From DASZIT01 sp963819695 (GTDB lineage: Bacteria > Actinomycetota > Acidimicrobiia > Acidimicrobiales > RAAP-2): a stretch of DNA of 64,000 nucleotides. The translations under genes and the position numbers were made by a program. Shown here piece by piece: positions 51,706 to 61,076 of this stretch. The stretch covers positions 248,001 through 312,000 of the forward strand of contig CAWFXD010000001.1 in NCBI GenBank assembly GCA_963819695.1. The letters run 5' to 3'. The notes beneath the pieces were generated by a model. That model did not search any database. It was not told the DNA's origin and was given only the letters and a program-made list of their open reading frames with translations. The first letter of the stretch is position 1. Each line of letters begins with the position of its first letter.

Positions 51706-53735
51706 CCTGGCGCTTCGACTATCGGCGCTGGGATGGCACCCAGAACTCCGAGATCGACGACACCGACGCGATCCTGGCCCAGTTGACCGACGACCTGTTG
51801 GCCAACGGTGACCTTCACGAAGCGCTGCAGCGGATGCTCAACCGGGGTTGGCGGACCCCCGACGGCCAGGAGGTCCAGGGTCTCCGCGACCTGCTGGACC
51901 AGCTCCGCCTGGAGCGGGAGGACCAGCTCGACCGCGGGGACCTGGGTGGGGCCTACAGCGAGGTGGCGGCGGAGCTCGAAGAGGTGCTGGCCGAGGAACG
52001 GGCCGGCATCGACCAGCTCGAGTCGGACGCCCGGGAGTCGGGCGACCAGCGCCGTCAAGAGGTCACCGACGAGGTCGCCACCGAGCGGCGCATGGCGCTC
52101 GACCTGCTGCCGCCGGACCTCGCCGGCATGGTCCGCGGCCTCCAGGAATATGAATTCGTGTCCTCGGAGGCCCGCCAGCACTTCGAGGAGCTGATGGAGC
52201 GTCTCCGGGAGGAAGTGGCCCGCTCCTATTTCGACCAGATGTCGGAGGCGTTGGCCAATCCCGATCCCGAACAGCTGGCCCGGATGCGCGACGCCTTCGA
52301 CGCCCTCAACCGGATGCTCGAGCAGCGGGAGGCGGGCGAAGCGATCGACCCCTCGTTCGAGTCGTTCATGGAGAACTACGGCGACCTGTTCCCCGGGAAT
52401 CCGGCCGATCTCGATGAGCTTCTGGAGCAACTGGCCGCCCGGATGGCCGCGGCCCAGGCCATGTGGAATTCGATGTCGCCGGCCCAGCGGGCCCAGCTGC
52501 AGGGACTGGCCGAATCGCTCCTCGAGGACATGGACCTTCGCTGGCAGGTCGACCGGCTGGCCGGGAACCTGCAAAAGGCCTTCCCGGACGCCGGTTGGGA
52601 GCAACGGTACCGATTCAGCGGGGACCAGCCGCTGGGCATCGGGGACGCCACCGACGCCGCCTCCCGGCTGCGGGACATCGACGAACTGGAGGCCTTCCTC
52701 CGGTCGGCGAACTCGCCGGCCTCGCTGTCCGAGGTGGACCTCGACAAGGTGGCCAAGCACCTGGGAGAGGACGCCGCCCGCTCCATGGACCGGCTCGCCA
52801 AGCTGGCCAAACAACTGGCGGACGCCGGGCTCATCGACCAGCGGGAGGGCCGGTTCGAGTTGACCCCGGCCGGCATGCGCCGGATCGGCCACCAGGCGCT
52901 GGCCGACCTGTTCGACCAGCTGAACAAGGATCGGATCGGGAATCACCGCACCACCTATACCGGGACCGGCCACGACCGCGAGGAGACCACCAAGCCCTAC
53001 GAGTTCGGCGACCCCTTCAACCTGGATCTGTCCCGGACCGTGCACAACGCCGTTCGGCGGTCGGGGACGGGCGTCCCGGTCCGGCTGGTACCCGACGACT
53101 TCGAGGTGATCGAGACCGAAGCCCTGTCCCGCACGGCGACGGTGTTGCTGCTCGACCTGTCGCTGTCCATGCCCATGCGTGACAACTTCGTGCCGGCCAA
53201 GAAGATGGCTCTGGCCCTCCACACCCTGATCACCACCCGTTTCCCCCGGGACTACCTGGGCCTGGTGGGCTTCTCCGAGGTGGCCCGGGTGATCGAGCCC
53301 GAGGACCTGCCCACCGTCAGTTGGGACTACGTCTACGGGACCAACCTGCAGCACGGCCTGATCCTGGCCCGCAAGATGTTGGCCCACCAGCCGGGAACCA
53401 AGCAGATCATCCTGGTGACCGACGGCGAGCCCACCGCCCACATCATCCCCTACGACCGGGGAGTCGGGTACGACGTCTTCTTCAATTACCCGCCGGTCCC
53501 CGAGACACTGGAGGTGACGCTGTCGGAGGTGATGCACTGCACCAAGGCCAACATCACCATCAATACCTTCCTCTTGGATCCGGATCGGGCGCTGCGGGGA
53601 TTCATCGAGCAGCTGACCCGGATCAACCGGGGCCGGACGTTCTCGACCTCACCGGACGAGCTGGGGGACTACGTGCTGGTCGATTTCCTCCGCCACAAAA
53701 CCACGGTCCGAAGCCGGGGACGCCGCGCCGGCTGA
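51702..53735 (+). CDS. Large VWA-domain protein paired with MoxR
   Basis: The 677-residue protein has a long acidic, helical N-terminal part (about residues 20-330). Its C-terminal von Willebrand A domain has the MIDAS motif DLSLSMPM (first Asp at residue 485), with a later TDGEPTAH motif. A segment with RFELTPAGMRRIGHQALADLF, a winged-helix-like pattern, lies between. It lacks a signal peptide and is probably cytosolic. Similar MoxR/VWA pairs in Actinobacteria are of unknown function. Its GTG overlaps the MoxR stop, so equal production is likely. Confidence 0.85.
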   Translation: MTWRFDYRRWDGTQNSEIDDTDAILAQLTDDLLANGDLHEALQRMLNRGWRTPDGQEVQGLRDLLDQLRLEREDQLDRGDLGGAYSEVAAELEEVLAEERAGIDQLESDARESGDQRRQEVTDEVATERRMALDLLPPDLAGMVRGLQEYEFVSSEARQHFEELMERLREEVARSYFDQMSEALANPDPEQLARMRDAFDALNRMLEQREAGEAIDPSFESFMENYGDLFPGNPADLDELLEQLAARMAAAQAMWNSMSPAQRAQLQGLAESLLEDMDLRWQVDRLAGNLQKAFPDAGWEQRYRFSGDQPLGIGDATDAASRLRDIDELEAFLRSANSPASLSEVDLDKVAKHLGEDAARSMDRLAKLAKQLADAGLIDQREGRFELTPAGMRRIGHQALADLFDQLNKDRIGNHRTTYTGTGHDREETTKPYEFGDPFNLDLSRTVHNAVRRSGTGVPVRLVPDDFEVIETEALSRTATVLLLDLSLSMPMRDNFVPAKKMALALHTLITTRFPRDYLGLVGFSEVARVIEPEDLPTVSWDYVYGTNLQHGLILARKMLAHQPGTKQIILVTDGEPTAHIIPYDRGVGYDVFFNYPPVPETLEVTLSEVMHCTKANITINTFLLDPDRALRGFIEQLTRINRGRTFSTSPDELGDYVLVDFLRHKTTVRSRGRRAG

Positions 53736-53906
53736 GCCCGGCCGGGGCGTCGAAATCCCAGGCCACCAAGGGCAATAGGTGGCAGAAATCCAAGTTGCGC
53801 CTTGCGTTTCTCCGCGGCATGGAGGAAGATGACACCAATGTAGTTACATACGTGCTATGCGGTTCGTCGGTGAACCGGGCACAAAAGTGGTGAGGGAGGC
53901 GCACCC

Positions 53907-54188
53907 ATGGACGTGGTGTCGTTGATGTACGGACGTCAGGAGCGCAGCTGGCAGACCAGGGCCAACTGCATGGGGGTCGATCCTGATCTGTTCTTTCCCG
54001 AGCGGGGCGCCTCCACCCGGGAGGCCAAGGAAGTGTGCCGGGGCTGTGTGGTCCGGGAGGACTGCCTGGAGTACGCCCTGGCCAACGGCGAGAAGTTCGG
54101 TATCTGGGGAGGGCTCTCGGAGCGGGAGCGCCGCCGGCTGCGCCGGCAACGGGCCATGCAGCGCCGGGCCGTCGCCAACGCCTCCTGA
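53907..54188 (+). CDS. whiB2: WhiB2/WhmD-like iron-sulfur regulator
   Basis: WhiB proteins bind a [4Fe-4S] cluster and the principal sigma factor. This 93-residue protein has the four cysteines at 21, 44, 47 and 53 and the FGIWGGLSERERRRLRR turn and basic tail. FFPERGASTREAKEVC and the LEYALANGEKFGIWGG core resemble WhiB2/WhmD, the cell-division regulator. The ATG follows GAGGGAGG. Upstream, ATGTAGTTACAT (a palindrome at about 53840) may be a regulatory site. Confidence 0.9.
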   Translation: MDVVSLMYGRQERSWQTRANCMGVDPDLFFPERGASTREAKEVCRGCVVREDCLEYALANGEKFGIWGGLSERERRRLRRQRAMQRRAVANAS

Positions 54189-54194
54189 CCCCGG

Positions 54195-55058
54195 TCACCA
54201 GCCGACCGGGACACCTACCGATTCGAGCCGGGCTTCGATGGTGCGATCCTCGCTGAGGTCGAGCTCCGCCCACCGGTAGGACGGCACCGAGGTGAGGAGT
54301 TCGCGAGGGACCAGGCCGACCAGCTCGGCCCGTTCGACCTCGCCGCCCGCCTCCCCGGCCAGGTGGGCCACGGTGTCGAAGAGCACCGCCAGGCTCACCG
54401 AATGGGGGTCGATCAGATTGCAGCTGACCTGGGCTCCGGTACCCACGGCCAGACCCAGGCTGCGGAGGGCGGGGCTGCGGATCGAAGAGGCGATGCCCCG
54501 GGCCAGGCCCACCGCGGCGGCGGCGTCGATCTCCGACCCCTCGCGTACGGTGATCCAGATGTTGTAGGCCACCAGTAACGGCCGGGCCCCCACCGCGGTG
54601 GCCCCGGCCGTCGGATGGGGGGTGGACGGACCGGTGTCCGGATCCAGGGTGCGGAACGCCTCCCGGCGAACCTCGGGCAGCGACCGTTCGGGCCCGTAGA
54701 GGAAGCAGGGGAGCCCGAGGGTGGAGCCGGCCCAGGCCGCGAACCGGTTCCGGGCATCGACGGCGGTGCCGATGTCTCCGGCCGGGCCGAGGGGAACGAA
54801 GGGAACCACGTCGACGGCGCCGAGGCGCGGGTGCACCCCGTCGTGGTCCCGGAGGTCGATCCGCTTCACCGCGGTTTCCGCCACCGATCGAACCGCGGCG
54901 TCCACCGGGTCGGCCTCCCCGCCGAGGGTCAGCACCGAGCGATGGTGTTCAGGGTCGGAGTGGATGTCCAACAGGGTGGTGCCGGCCCCACCGGCGATCT
55001 CCCCGATGAGGTCGACGTCACGACCCTCGCTGATGTTGACGACGCACTCGGTGAGCAC
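54195..55058 (-). CDS. ftcD: Glutamate formiminotransferase
   Basis: The 287-residue protein matches the formimidoyltransferase domain of FtcD: VVNISEGRDVDLIGEIA, LLDIHSDPEHHRSVLTLGG, VAETAVKRIDLRDHDGVHPRLGAVDVVPFVPLG and the C-terminal QVSCNLIDP. It moves a formimino group from formiminoglutamate to THF in histidine breakdown. The cyclodeaminase domain is absent. It may have a folate role in genomes without a histidine pathway. A WhiB gene lies 35 bases upstream on the same strand. Confidence 0.9.
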   Translation of the reverse strand: MLTECVVNISEGRDVDLIGEIAGGAGTTLLDIHSDPEHHRSVLTLGGEADPVDAAVRSVAETAVKRIDLRDHDGVHPRLGAVDVVPFVPLGPAGDIGTAVDARNRFAAWAGSTLGLPCFLYGPERSLPEVRREAFRTLDPDTGPSTPHPTAGATAVGARPLLVAYNIWITVREGSEIDAAAAVGLARGIASSIRSPALRSLGLAVGTGAQVSCNLIDPHSVSLAVLFDTVAHLAGEAGGEVERAELVGLVPRELLTSVPSYRWAELDLSEDRTIEARLESVGVPVGW

Positions 55059-55093
55059 AGGGAGTTCCGGCCCGCCTGCGAGTGCAGGTCAGG

Positions 55094-55339
55094 TCAGACC
55101 CGGACCGCGGTATGGCCGAGCCGCCGGCGTCGGAGGATCCGACGACGCTCGCGCTCGGACTTCCCACCCCAGACGCCATGATCGACCCGCTCGTCCAGGG
55201 CATACTGGAGGCAGACGTCGGCGACCGAGCACTCGGCGCAGATGCGCTGGGCCGCCTGGACCCCGATGCCGTCGCTGGGGAAGAACACCGTCGGGGAGAG
55301 TTCCCGGCACTTGCCCTCGCTCATCCATGTCGTGTCCAT
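55094..55339 (-). CDS. WhiB-family regulator (second)
   Basis: The 81-residue WhiB protein has cysteines at 11, 34, 37 and 43 and the GVWGGKSERERRRILRRRR motif. It starts with MDTTWMSEGKC, and an internal ATG at residue 6 is possible. It cannot be assigned to a numbered WhiB class; it is clearly different from the WhiB2-like protein 1 kb away. GGAGAG lies 7 bases before the start. It is divergent from htrA and may be cotranscribed with ftcD. Confidence 0.88.
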   Translation of the reverse strand: MDTTWMSEGKCRELSPTVFFPSDGIGVQAAQRICAECSVADVCLQYALDERVDHGVWGGKSERERRRILRRRRLGHTAVRV

Positions 55340-55469
55340 CTGCTTGCTCTCCGATCCGAGGTGGCGGTCGCAGCTACGCCGATTCGAGTTTGCGCAGCCT
55401 CGCCGCCATCCGTTACACAGCTATTGTCCCATCCCTGCTTGTTCTACGGTACGAAACGGGTAATTGTCG

Positions 55470-56995
55470 ATGGAATCCTCACGATTTTCTTATCCGGGAC
55501 CTGGTCCTTCTTATGAAGGGTCGGAACCGGGGCGGGCAGAGGGCGCCCCCGAGGATCCCGGAGCGGGTGAAGGGCCGCCACAGAGCGTACCATCAGCGCC
55601 ACTTTCTGCACCCCCGGCTCCGCCGGGACCCCCGCCAGCTCCGCCGGGACCCCCGCCACCCAGCCCCGGACAACCGGAGACCCCCACCCCCTCCGGGAAC
55701 GCCGTCCCGGTGTACCCGATCACCTATCCCCAGTACGGCCCGCCGCCGGGATATCCGGCCTACGGCGGCTACGGCCTCCCCGGCGGCGCCTACCCCTATG
55801 GCTATCCCCAGCCGTTCCCGCCGGCCCGGGTGGTGCGCCACTCCCTGACCCGTCGCAACTGGCTGCTGGTGGTCATCGTGACCGCGGTGTTGGCGGCGGC
55901 GGTCGGCTCGGTGATCGGGGCCACGGTGGGAATCGGGACCCAGCAGACCATCATCAAGCAGTACTTCCCGAACCGGAGCGTCCTCCCCCCGGCCAAGGAC
56001 GTCCAGGCCATCCTGGCCACCGTAGAGCCGGCGGTGGTATCCATCGACAGCCAGTCGATCCAGGGCGGGGGTTCCTCCGGCGACTTCGTCCAGGCGGCGG
56101 GGACCGGCATGATCCTCACCCCGCAAGGGGAGGTGTTGACCAACGACCACGTGGTCACCGGGGCCACTTCCGTCACCGTCTCTTTGTTCGGGCAGACCAA
56201 GCAGCTCTCCGCCCATGTGGTCGGCACCGATCCGGGCAACGACCTGGCCCTGGTGCAGATCGACAACGCCTCCAACCTTCCCACCGTCACCCTGGGCGAC
56301 TCGGCCCAGAGTCAGGTGGGTGACTCGGTGCTGGCCATCGGCAATGCGCTGGCCCTGGCCGGGGGGCCGACCGTCACCGAGGGGATCGTCTCCGCGCTCA
56401 ACCGATCGCTGTCCGCGGAGAACGACAGTGGGCAGACCGAGAACCTCTCCGGGCTCCTGCAAACCGACGCCGCCATCAACCCGGGGAACTCCGGAGGCCC
56501 GCTGGTCAACGCCCAGGCCCAGGTCATCGCCATGAACACCGCGGTGGCGTCGAGCAGCACCGGCAATGCCCCCGCGCAGAACATCGGCTTCGCCATCCCC
56601 ATCGATCTGGTCAAGCCCCGACTGGCCGAGTTGCGGCGGGGCGGGCCCGGGGGGCGGGCAACGCCAGCCCGCAGCCCACCCCGGTGGCCAACTCCGCCTT
56701 CATGGGGGTGTCGGTCGGCACGGTCACGCCCGCCCTCCAGCAACTGGACCATCTGACCCCGTCGTCGGGTGCCCTGGTCGAATCGGTGCAGTCGGGGAGC
56801 CCGGCGGACAAGGCCGGACTCCAGAACAACGACGTGATCGTCTCCTTCAACGGGACCGCCATCCAGACCGCGGACAATCTGACCGCCGCCATCCACCCGC
56901 TGAAGCCGGGCGACCACGTGAGCGTCGGGTTGTACCGGGGCGCGACCAAGATGACGGTCAGCGTCACGCTCGGAGCCAATCCGTCTGCGGGCTAG
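55470..56995 (+). CDS. htrA: HtrA/DegP-type serine protease with PDZ domain (apparent frameshift near 56655)
   Basis: This membrane-anchored protease degrades misfolded envelope proteins. It has a Pro/Gly/Tyr-rich cytosolic N-terminus (about 125 residues), one membrane helix (WLLVVIVTAVLAAAVGSVIG) and a trypsin-like domain with an intact triad: His227 in TNDHVV, Asp258 in GNDLAL and Ser341 in NPGNSGGPL. The frame is lost in a G-rich stretch at about 56640-56660. The PDZ domain (GVSVGTV to SGSPADKAGLQNNDVIVSF) continues in another frame to 56995; one missing base explains it. Without repair the protein would end after a short nonsense tail and lack PDZ. Confidence 0.9.
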
Positions 56996-57030
56996 GCTGA
57001 CCTCCGCAATCTCGAGGAGGAACCACCACC

Positions 57031-57369
57031 ATGACCCCGGTCACCGACGAACAGACCGCCCCGGAAGAGGGCGAGGAGCCCCAGCCCCCGGTCGGCCACG
57101 TGCGGGTGGTGTACCTCGGACCGGTCGCCCCGCACTGGGAGGTCCAGTCCGACTTCGGGGACCCCGAGCTGATCGAGGCGTTCCGCCATCGGACCATGGC
57201 CCGCTTGGTCCTGCTCCCGCCGCACGACCCGCAGTACCGGCGCAACCGCGAGCGGGTGATCCGCGACGCCGAGCGGGAGAACATCACCCTGGAATGGGAT
57301 CTCGGGGTGCCCGAGGAAGCCGTGGTCCCGCCGGAGGCCGAGGCCGAGGTGCCCGCCTCCGACGCCTGA
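57031..57369 (+). CDS. Small acidic protein of unknown function
   Basis: No family was recognised. The 112-residue protein has a disordered, Glu/Pro-rich start and end, and a central part with VRVVYLGPVAPHWEVQSDFGDPELIEAFRHRTMARLVLLPPHDPQYRRNRERV that looks folded. No signal peptide or membrane helix is present. The ATG is preceded by GAGGAGG. TAGGCT just after the htrA stop may be its -10 box. It converges with the Zincin_2 gene. Confidence 0.75.
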   Translation: MTPVTDEQTAPEEGEEPQPPVGHVRVVYLGPVAPHWEVQSDFGDPELIEAFRHRTMARLVLLPPHDPQYRRNRERVIRDAERENITLEWDLGVPEEAVVPPEAEAEVPASDA

Positions 57370-57377
57370 CCGGCTGA

Positions 57378-58625
57378 CTAGGGTCCGGGATCCGGCCCGT
57401 CGAGTTGTTCGGGCAGGCTGATCCGCTCGAGCCACAGCCCCGGGGCGTCCACCTCCGGCGGGGTCGGAAGGTTGCGGGTGGACGACCACAGCCGCCCGAG
57501 GGCCTCCTCGCCGGCCCGTTCCACCACCCCGGCGACGAAGGCACGCCCGCGGTCGACCTGGGCCTGCTCGAGATCGAGCCCGAACAGCGCCCCGGCGGCC
57601 TCTTCCCCCTTGCCCCGCTCGATCCGCCGGCGGTACCAGGCCTCGGCCAGCTGGGCGTGGGACCCCACCAGTTTCTGCCCCACCTGATCGGCGATGTGAT
57701 CGGCGTAGGCGTCGATCACCACGGCCAGCGAGGTGAGCTGGTCCGATGACCGCCGGAACTCCGGGGTCAGCAGATCTCCGAGCAGGGCCTCCGGATCGCC
57801 GAACAGGTCCTGAATGGACTCGAGGTCCATCCCGGATCCGCCGGTGGCGTCGCCCAACCCGCCCAAGCGTTCGGCCAGGCCCTGCTGGGTGCTGCTGGCC
57901 GAGGCGGCCAACGCCTCCAGCAACTCCTCCATCCGGGCCCGGACCTCGGGCCTGGACAGCACCGCATGGGAGGCCAGCTCCCGGGCGCAGACCCACAGCA
58001 AGGCCTCGTCGACGGGGATGCTCCAGTCGTCGGCGAACGAGGTGACGTTTCGGGTCACGATCAGCAGATCGTCGGACGGGGCCCAGGGGAGGGCCAGCGC
58101 GTACTGGCCCAGGGCCCGATGGGACAGGTGACCGACCACCGATCCCAGCTGGAGGCCGAAGAACATCGGCCCGATGACCACCGCCCACTTGCCGAGCAGA
58201 TCACCCAGCCCGCCCAAGGGGTCTTCTCCGACCGGGCCCTCGAGGTCGGAGCTGCCCGGCGTCCCCGACGGGGTGCTGGGCAAGGTCGGGGCCATGGCCG
58301 ACAGCACCGGCTTCCAGGCGTCGAGCGCCCGGAGCGTCCAGTCGCCACGGCCCACAGGGAGATAGTTCAACCGCCGGCCGTCGTGGGAGACGGGCATGCC
58401 GGTGGCCTCGATCACGTGGAGCTCGGCCACCCGGGCCAACTCCTCGAGCCGGATCCGCTCGATGGGTTCAACGTTCGGTTCCGGGGTTCCGCCGGTGGCC
58501 ACGTTCACCCCGAACGACCGGGTCATCTCCCATTGATCGGGAGCGTTGGTGCCCAACATGTTCATCAGATCGCCGAGAAGAGACTGGAACGGGTTCCCGG
58601 TGTCCCCTGACTCAGTGGGTGCCAT
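57378..58625 (-). CDS. Zincin_2 (DUF2342) family protein
   Basis: The 415-residue protein matches the actinobacterial DUF2342/Zincin_2 family, sometimes annotated as F420-associated or as a zinc metalloprotease. Key segments are FFGLQLGSVVGHLSHRALGQYALALP, DELLIVTRN-like DDLLIVTRNVTSFADDW and GLDLEQAQVDRGRAFVAGVVERAG. Many members carry EGYAEHVMD, but this one reads DAYADHIAD, so one expected glutamate is not present and a protease role is doubtful. It starts 10 bases after the degenerate protease gene on the same strand. Confidence 0.85.
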   Translation of the reverse strand: MAPTESGDTGNPFQSLLGDLMNMLGTNAPDQWEMTRSFGVNVATGGTPEPNVEPIERIRLEELARVAELHVIEATGMPVSHDGRRLNYLPVGRGDWTLRALDAWKPVLSAMAPTLPSTPSGTPGSSDLEGPVGEDPLGGLGDLLGKWAVVIGPMFFGLQLGSVVGHLSHRALGQYALALPWAPSDDLLIVTRNVTSFADDWSIPVDEALLWVCARELASHAVLSRPEVRARMEELLEALAASASSTQQGLAERLGGLGDATGGSGMDLESIQDLFGDPEALLGDLLTPEFRRSSDQLTSLAVVIDAYADHIADQVGQKLVGSHAQLAEAWYRRRIERGKGEEAAGALFGLDLEQAQVDRGRAFVAGVVERAGEEALGRLWSSTRNLPTPPEVDAPGLWLERISLPEQLDGPDPGP

Positions 58626-58634
58626 CAGCTCATG

Positions 58635-59945
58635 CTACGGGGAGGAAACGGCGTCCGATGCGTTGCCCGGGTAAGGGGTCAACACCGCGGTGGTGGTACC
58701 CAACGTTCCCGAGCGCTCGACGGCGACCATCACCGTGGTGCCCGGGAGGTCGGCGTAGAGACGGGTCCGCAACTCGGCGGTGGAGTGCACCGCACCACCG
58801 TCGATGCCCACGATGACGTCGCCGATTTGCAGGCCGGCCTGCGCCGCCGCCCCTTGGGCGTCAACCGCGTCCAGGGTGGCCCCATCGGAAAGGGTGTCGC
58901 CGGTCACCGTGGCGCCGGTGGCCCCGACGATGTCGCTGGCCTCGATCCCCAGCCATCCCCGCTCCACCGAGCCGGCCGCCACCAGCTGGCGGGTCACGCC
59001 GAGGACGAGCTCGGCCGGGAGGAAGACACCGATGGTGGTGTCACCGTCGGTCATGGTGGAGTCGAGGAGTCCCGACACCAGACCCTGGCCGCTGAGCAAC
59101 GCGCACCCGCTGTCGTGGGCCCCGAGCGGGAGGTTGGCGGTGGTGACGCTGAAGGCCGACGCCGCATCGCCGCTCCCCACCGCGGTGCCCGAGGAGCGGA
59201 CCGCACCGGCATACACCGACGAACGAGGGGCGGTGCCACTCCCGGAACCTGGGTGCATGGCCACCGCCATCATGGTGGAACCGGGAACCGGATCGGTGCT
59301 GTCGAAGTTGGCCACCGGCAGATCGGAGGCCACCCGGAGGACGGCGATGCCCGACGCCGGGTCGCTGCCTACCAGCTCGGCCGGAGTCCGGGTGCCGTCC
59401 GAACCGTCGAAGGAGATGGACCGGGCCCCGGCGACGGCGGCGGCGGTGGTGGCGATGATGCCTCCCGACTCGGCGATGACCCCGGTGGCCATCGAGTCTC
59501 CGGACGGGCGGGTGACGGTCAGCGCGGCCAGCGACGGTCGAACCGTCACCGCCGTCTTGTCCATCTGGGTGAGGTCGGCCAGGTTGGCGGTGCCGGGCTC
59601 GGTGGTGGGCGGGGCGGTCTCGCCGGCCAGGCTCGATGCGGTGGTGGCCGGGGCGGGGCCGGTCGCGTCCGGGGACGCTCCGGAGGTGGCCAGCACCAGG
59701 CCGGAGGCGAGGAGGGCGCCGGCCACGCAGACCGCGGCACCGCCCACGATCCACGGGCCGGACCGGCTTCGATCCGGGGCCGCGGCCCGGTTGGCCGCGG
59801 CTTCCCTGGCCGATGCCGCCTCGGAAGGGTGCCGCCAGAGGCGGTCGTCGGGGGAGATCCATCCCCGGATGTGATCCTGGGACCCGTCACCGTGGTCGGG
59901 GCCGTCCGCGCCCATCCCCGTGTCCTCCGGTGTGTCTCCACTCAC
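58635..59945 (-). CDS. HtrA-like membrane protein with degenerate triad and intact PDZ
   Basis: The 436-residue protein has a short cytosolic N-terminus (PDDRLWRHPSEAA), one membrane helix (WIVGGAAVCVAGALLASGLVLA), a trypsin-like fold and a PDZ domain (ERGWLGIEASDIVG to AAQAGLQIGDVIVGIDGG). The histidine site reads TAAAVAG (Ala170 for His) and the aspartate site reads ASGIAVLRV (Gly for Asp). The serine site reads HDSGCALL and keeps Ser. It is therefore probably not a protease. The leaderless GTG at 59945 fits a TAGTCT box 7 nt upstream. It is in one operon with the Zincin_2 gene and divergent from mreB. Confidence 0.85.
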   Translation of the reverse strand: MSGDTPEDTGMGADGPDHGDGSQDHIRGWISPDDRLWRHPSEAASAREAAANRAAAPDRSRSGPWIVGGAAVCVAGALLASGLVLATSGASPDATGPAPATTASSLAGETAPPTTEPGTANLADLTQMDKTAVTVRPSLAALTVTRPSGDSMATGVIAESGGIIATTAAAVAGARSISFDGSDGTRTPAELVGSDPASGIAVLRVASDLPVANFDSTDPVPGSTMMAVAMHPGSGSGTAPRSSVYAGAVRSSGTAVGSGDAASAFSVTTANLPLGAHDSGCALLSGQGLVSGLLDSTMTDGDTTIGVFLPAELVLGVTRQLVAAGSVERGWLGIEASDIVGATGATVTGDTLSDGATLDAVDAQGAAAQAGLQIGDVIVGIDGGAVHSTAELRTRLYADLPGTTVMVAVERSGTLGTTTAVLTPYPGNASDAVSSP

Positions 59946-59952
59946 CGACCTG

Positions 59953-59958
59953 AGACTA
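59953..59958 (-). promoter_or_regulatory. -10 box of a leaderless promoter for the degenerate HtrA-like gene
   Basis: On the minus strand TAGTCT ends 7 nt before the GTG at 59945. Confidence 0.5.
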
Positions 59959-60044
59959 GTGACGAACCCGGCGAATAGGAGGTCGCCTGCGGCCGGTAAC
60001 CCGGTCCGCCAGGTCAGCGCAACCGTCGGCGGAACCGCTGGCCC

Positions 60045-60050
60045 TACGAT
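60045..60050 (+). promoter_or_regulatory. -10 box of a leaderless mreB promoter
   Basis: TACGAT ends 6 nt before the mreB GTG. Confidence 0.55.
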
Positions 60051-60056
60051 GGCCCG

Positions 60057-61061
60057 GTGGCCCGTGACCTTGCAATCGACCTCGGCACGGCCAATACCCT
60101 TGTCTACGCCAAGGGCCGGGGCATCGTCCTCAACCAACCGACGGTCATCGCGCTCAACACCCGGACCCGGGACGTCCTGGCCGTCGGGAACGAGGCCTGG
60201 CACATGATCGGGCGGACCCCGGGCTACATCGTCGCCGTCCGACCCCTGCGGGAGGGGGCCATCACCGACTTCGACATCACCGAGCGGATGATCCGGCTGT
60301 TGTTGCGCCGGGCCGGGGTGACCAAGCTGACCCGGCCCCGGGTGCTGATCTGCGTTCCCTCGGCCATCACCTCGGTGGAGCGGCGGGCCGTCAAGATGGC
60401 GGCCCGCCACGCCGGGGCGTCATCGGCCTACCTGATCGAACAGCCGATGGCCGCCGCCATCGGGGCGGGTCTGGCCACCCACGAGCCGATGGGGAACATG
60501 GTGGTCGACGTGGGCGGGGGCACCTCGGAGACGGCGGTCATCTCCCTCGGGGGGCTGGTCACCTCCCGGGCCATCCGCTGCGGCGGCTTCGATCTCGACG
60601 CCGCCATCCAGAGCTACGTGCGGCGCGAGTACGACGTCGCCATCGGCGAGCGCACCGCCGAGGAGCTCAAGCTGGCCATCGGATCCGCGCTTCCCTACAA
60701 GAACGAGGTGAAGGCCGAGGTCCGGGGGCGGGAGGTGGCCACCGGGCTCCCCAAGGTCGTGGTGCTGTCGCCCGAGGAGATCCGGTTCGCCATCCGCGAG
60801 CAGATCGATCTGATCCTGGCCACCGTCGTGGAGTGCCTGGGTGAAGCTCCGCCCGAGCTGGCCCAGGACATCATCTTCCAGGGGATCTACCTGGTAGGCG
60901 GTGGAGCCATGCTCCGCGGCCTGGCCAACCGCCTGTCCGACGAGACCGAGGTGCCGGTGCACCTGGTCCCCACCCCGCTGGAGTGTGTGGTCCAGGGCGC
61001 CGGGCTGTGTCTCGATTCGTTCGACCGGATGCGCCACATCTTCGCGGCCGCCGACTCCTGA
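60057..61061 (+). CDS. mreB: MreB-family rod-shape actin homologue
   Basis: MreB polymerises under the membrane and directs lateral wall synthesis. The 334-residue protein has the actin-fold motifs LAIDLGTANTLVYAKGRG (phosphate 1), VVDVGGGTSETAVISLGG (phosphate 2), LIEQPMAAAIGAG and the GIYLVGGGAMLRGLANRL adenosine motif. Many Actinobacteria lack MreB, so its presence is notable. mreC and mreD do not follow; instead a HEAT-repeat gene faces it. Its start is a leaderless GTG shared in a 111-base divergent spacer. Confidence 0.93.
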   Translation: MARDLAIDLGTANTLVYAKGRGIVLNQPTVIALNTRTRDVLAVGNEAWHMIGRTPGYIVAVRPLREGAITDFDITERMIRLLLRRAGVTKLTRPRVLICVPSAITSVERRAVKMAARHAGASSAYLIEQPMAAAIGAGLATHEPMGNMVVDVGGGTSETAVISLGGLVTSRAIRCGGFDLDAAIQSYVRREYDVAIGERTAEELKLAIGSALPYKNEVKAEVRGREVATGLPKVVVLSPEEIRFAIREQIDLILATVVECLGEAPPELAQDIIFQGIYLVGGGAMLRGLANRLSDETEVPVHLVPTPLECVVQGAGLCLDSFDRMRHIFAAADS

Positions 61062-61076
61062 GGGGAGCCGACCGCC

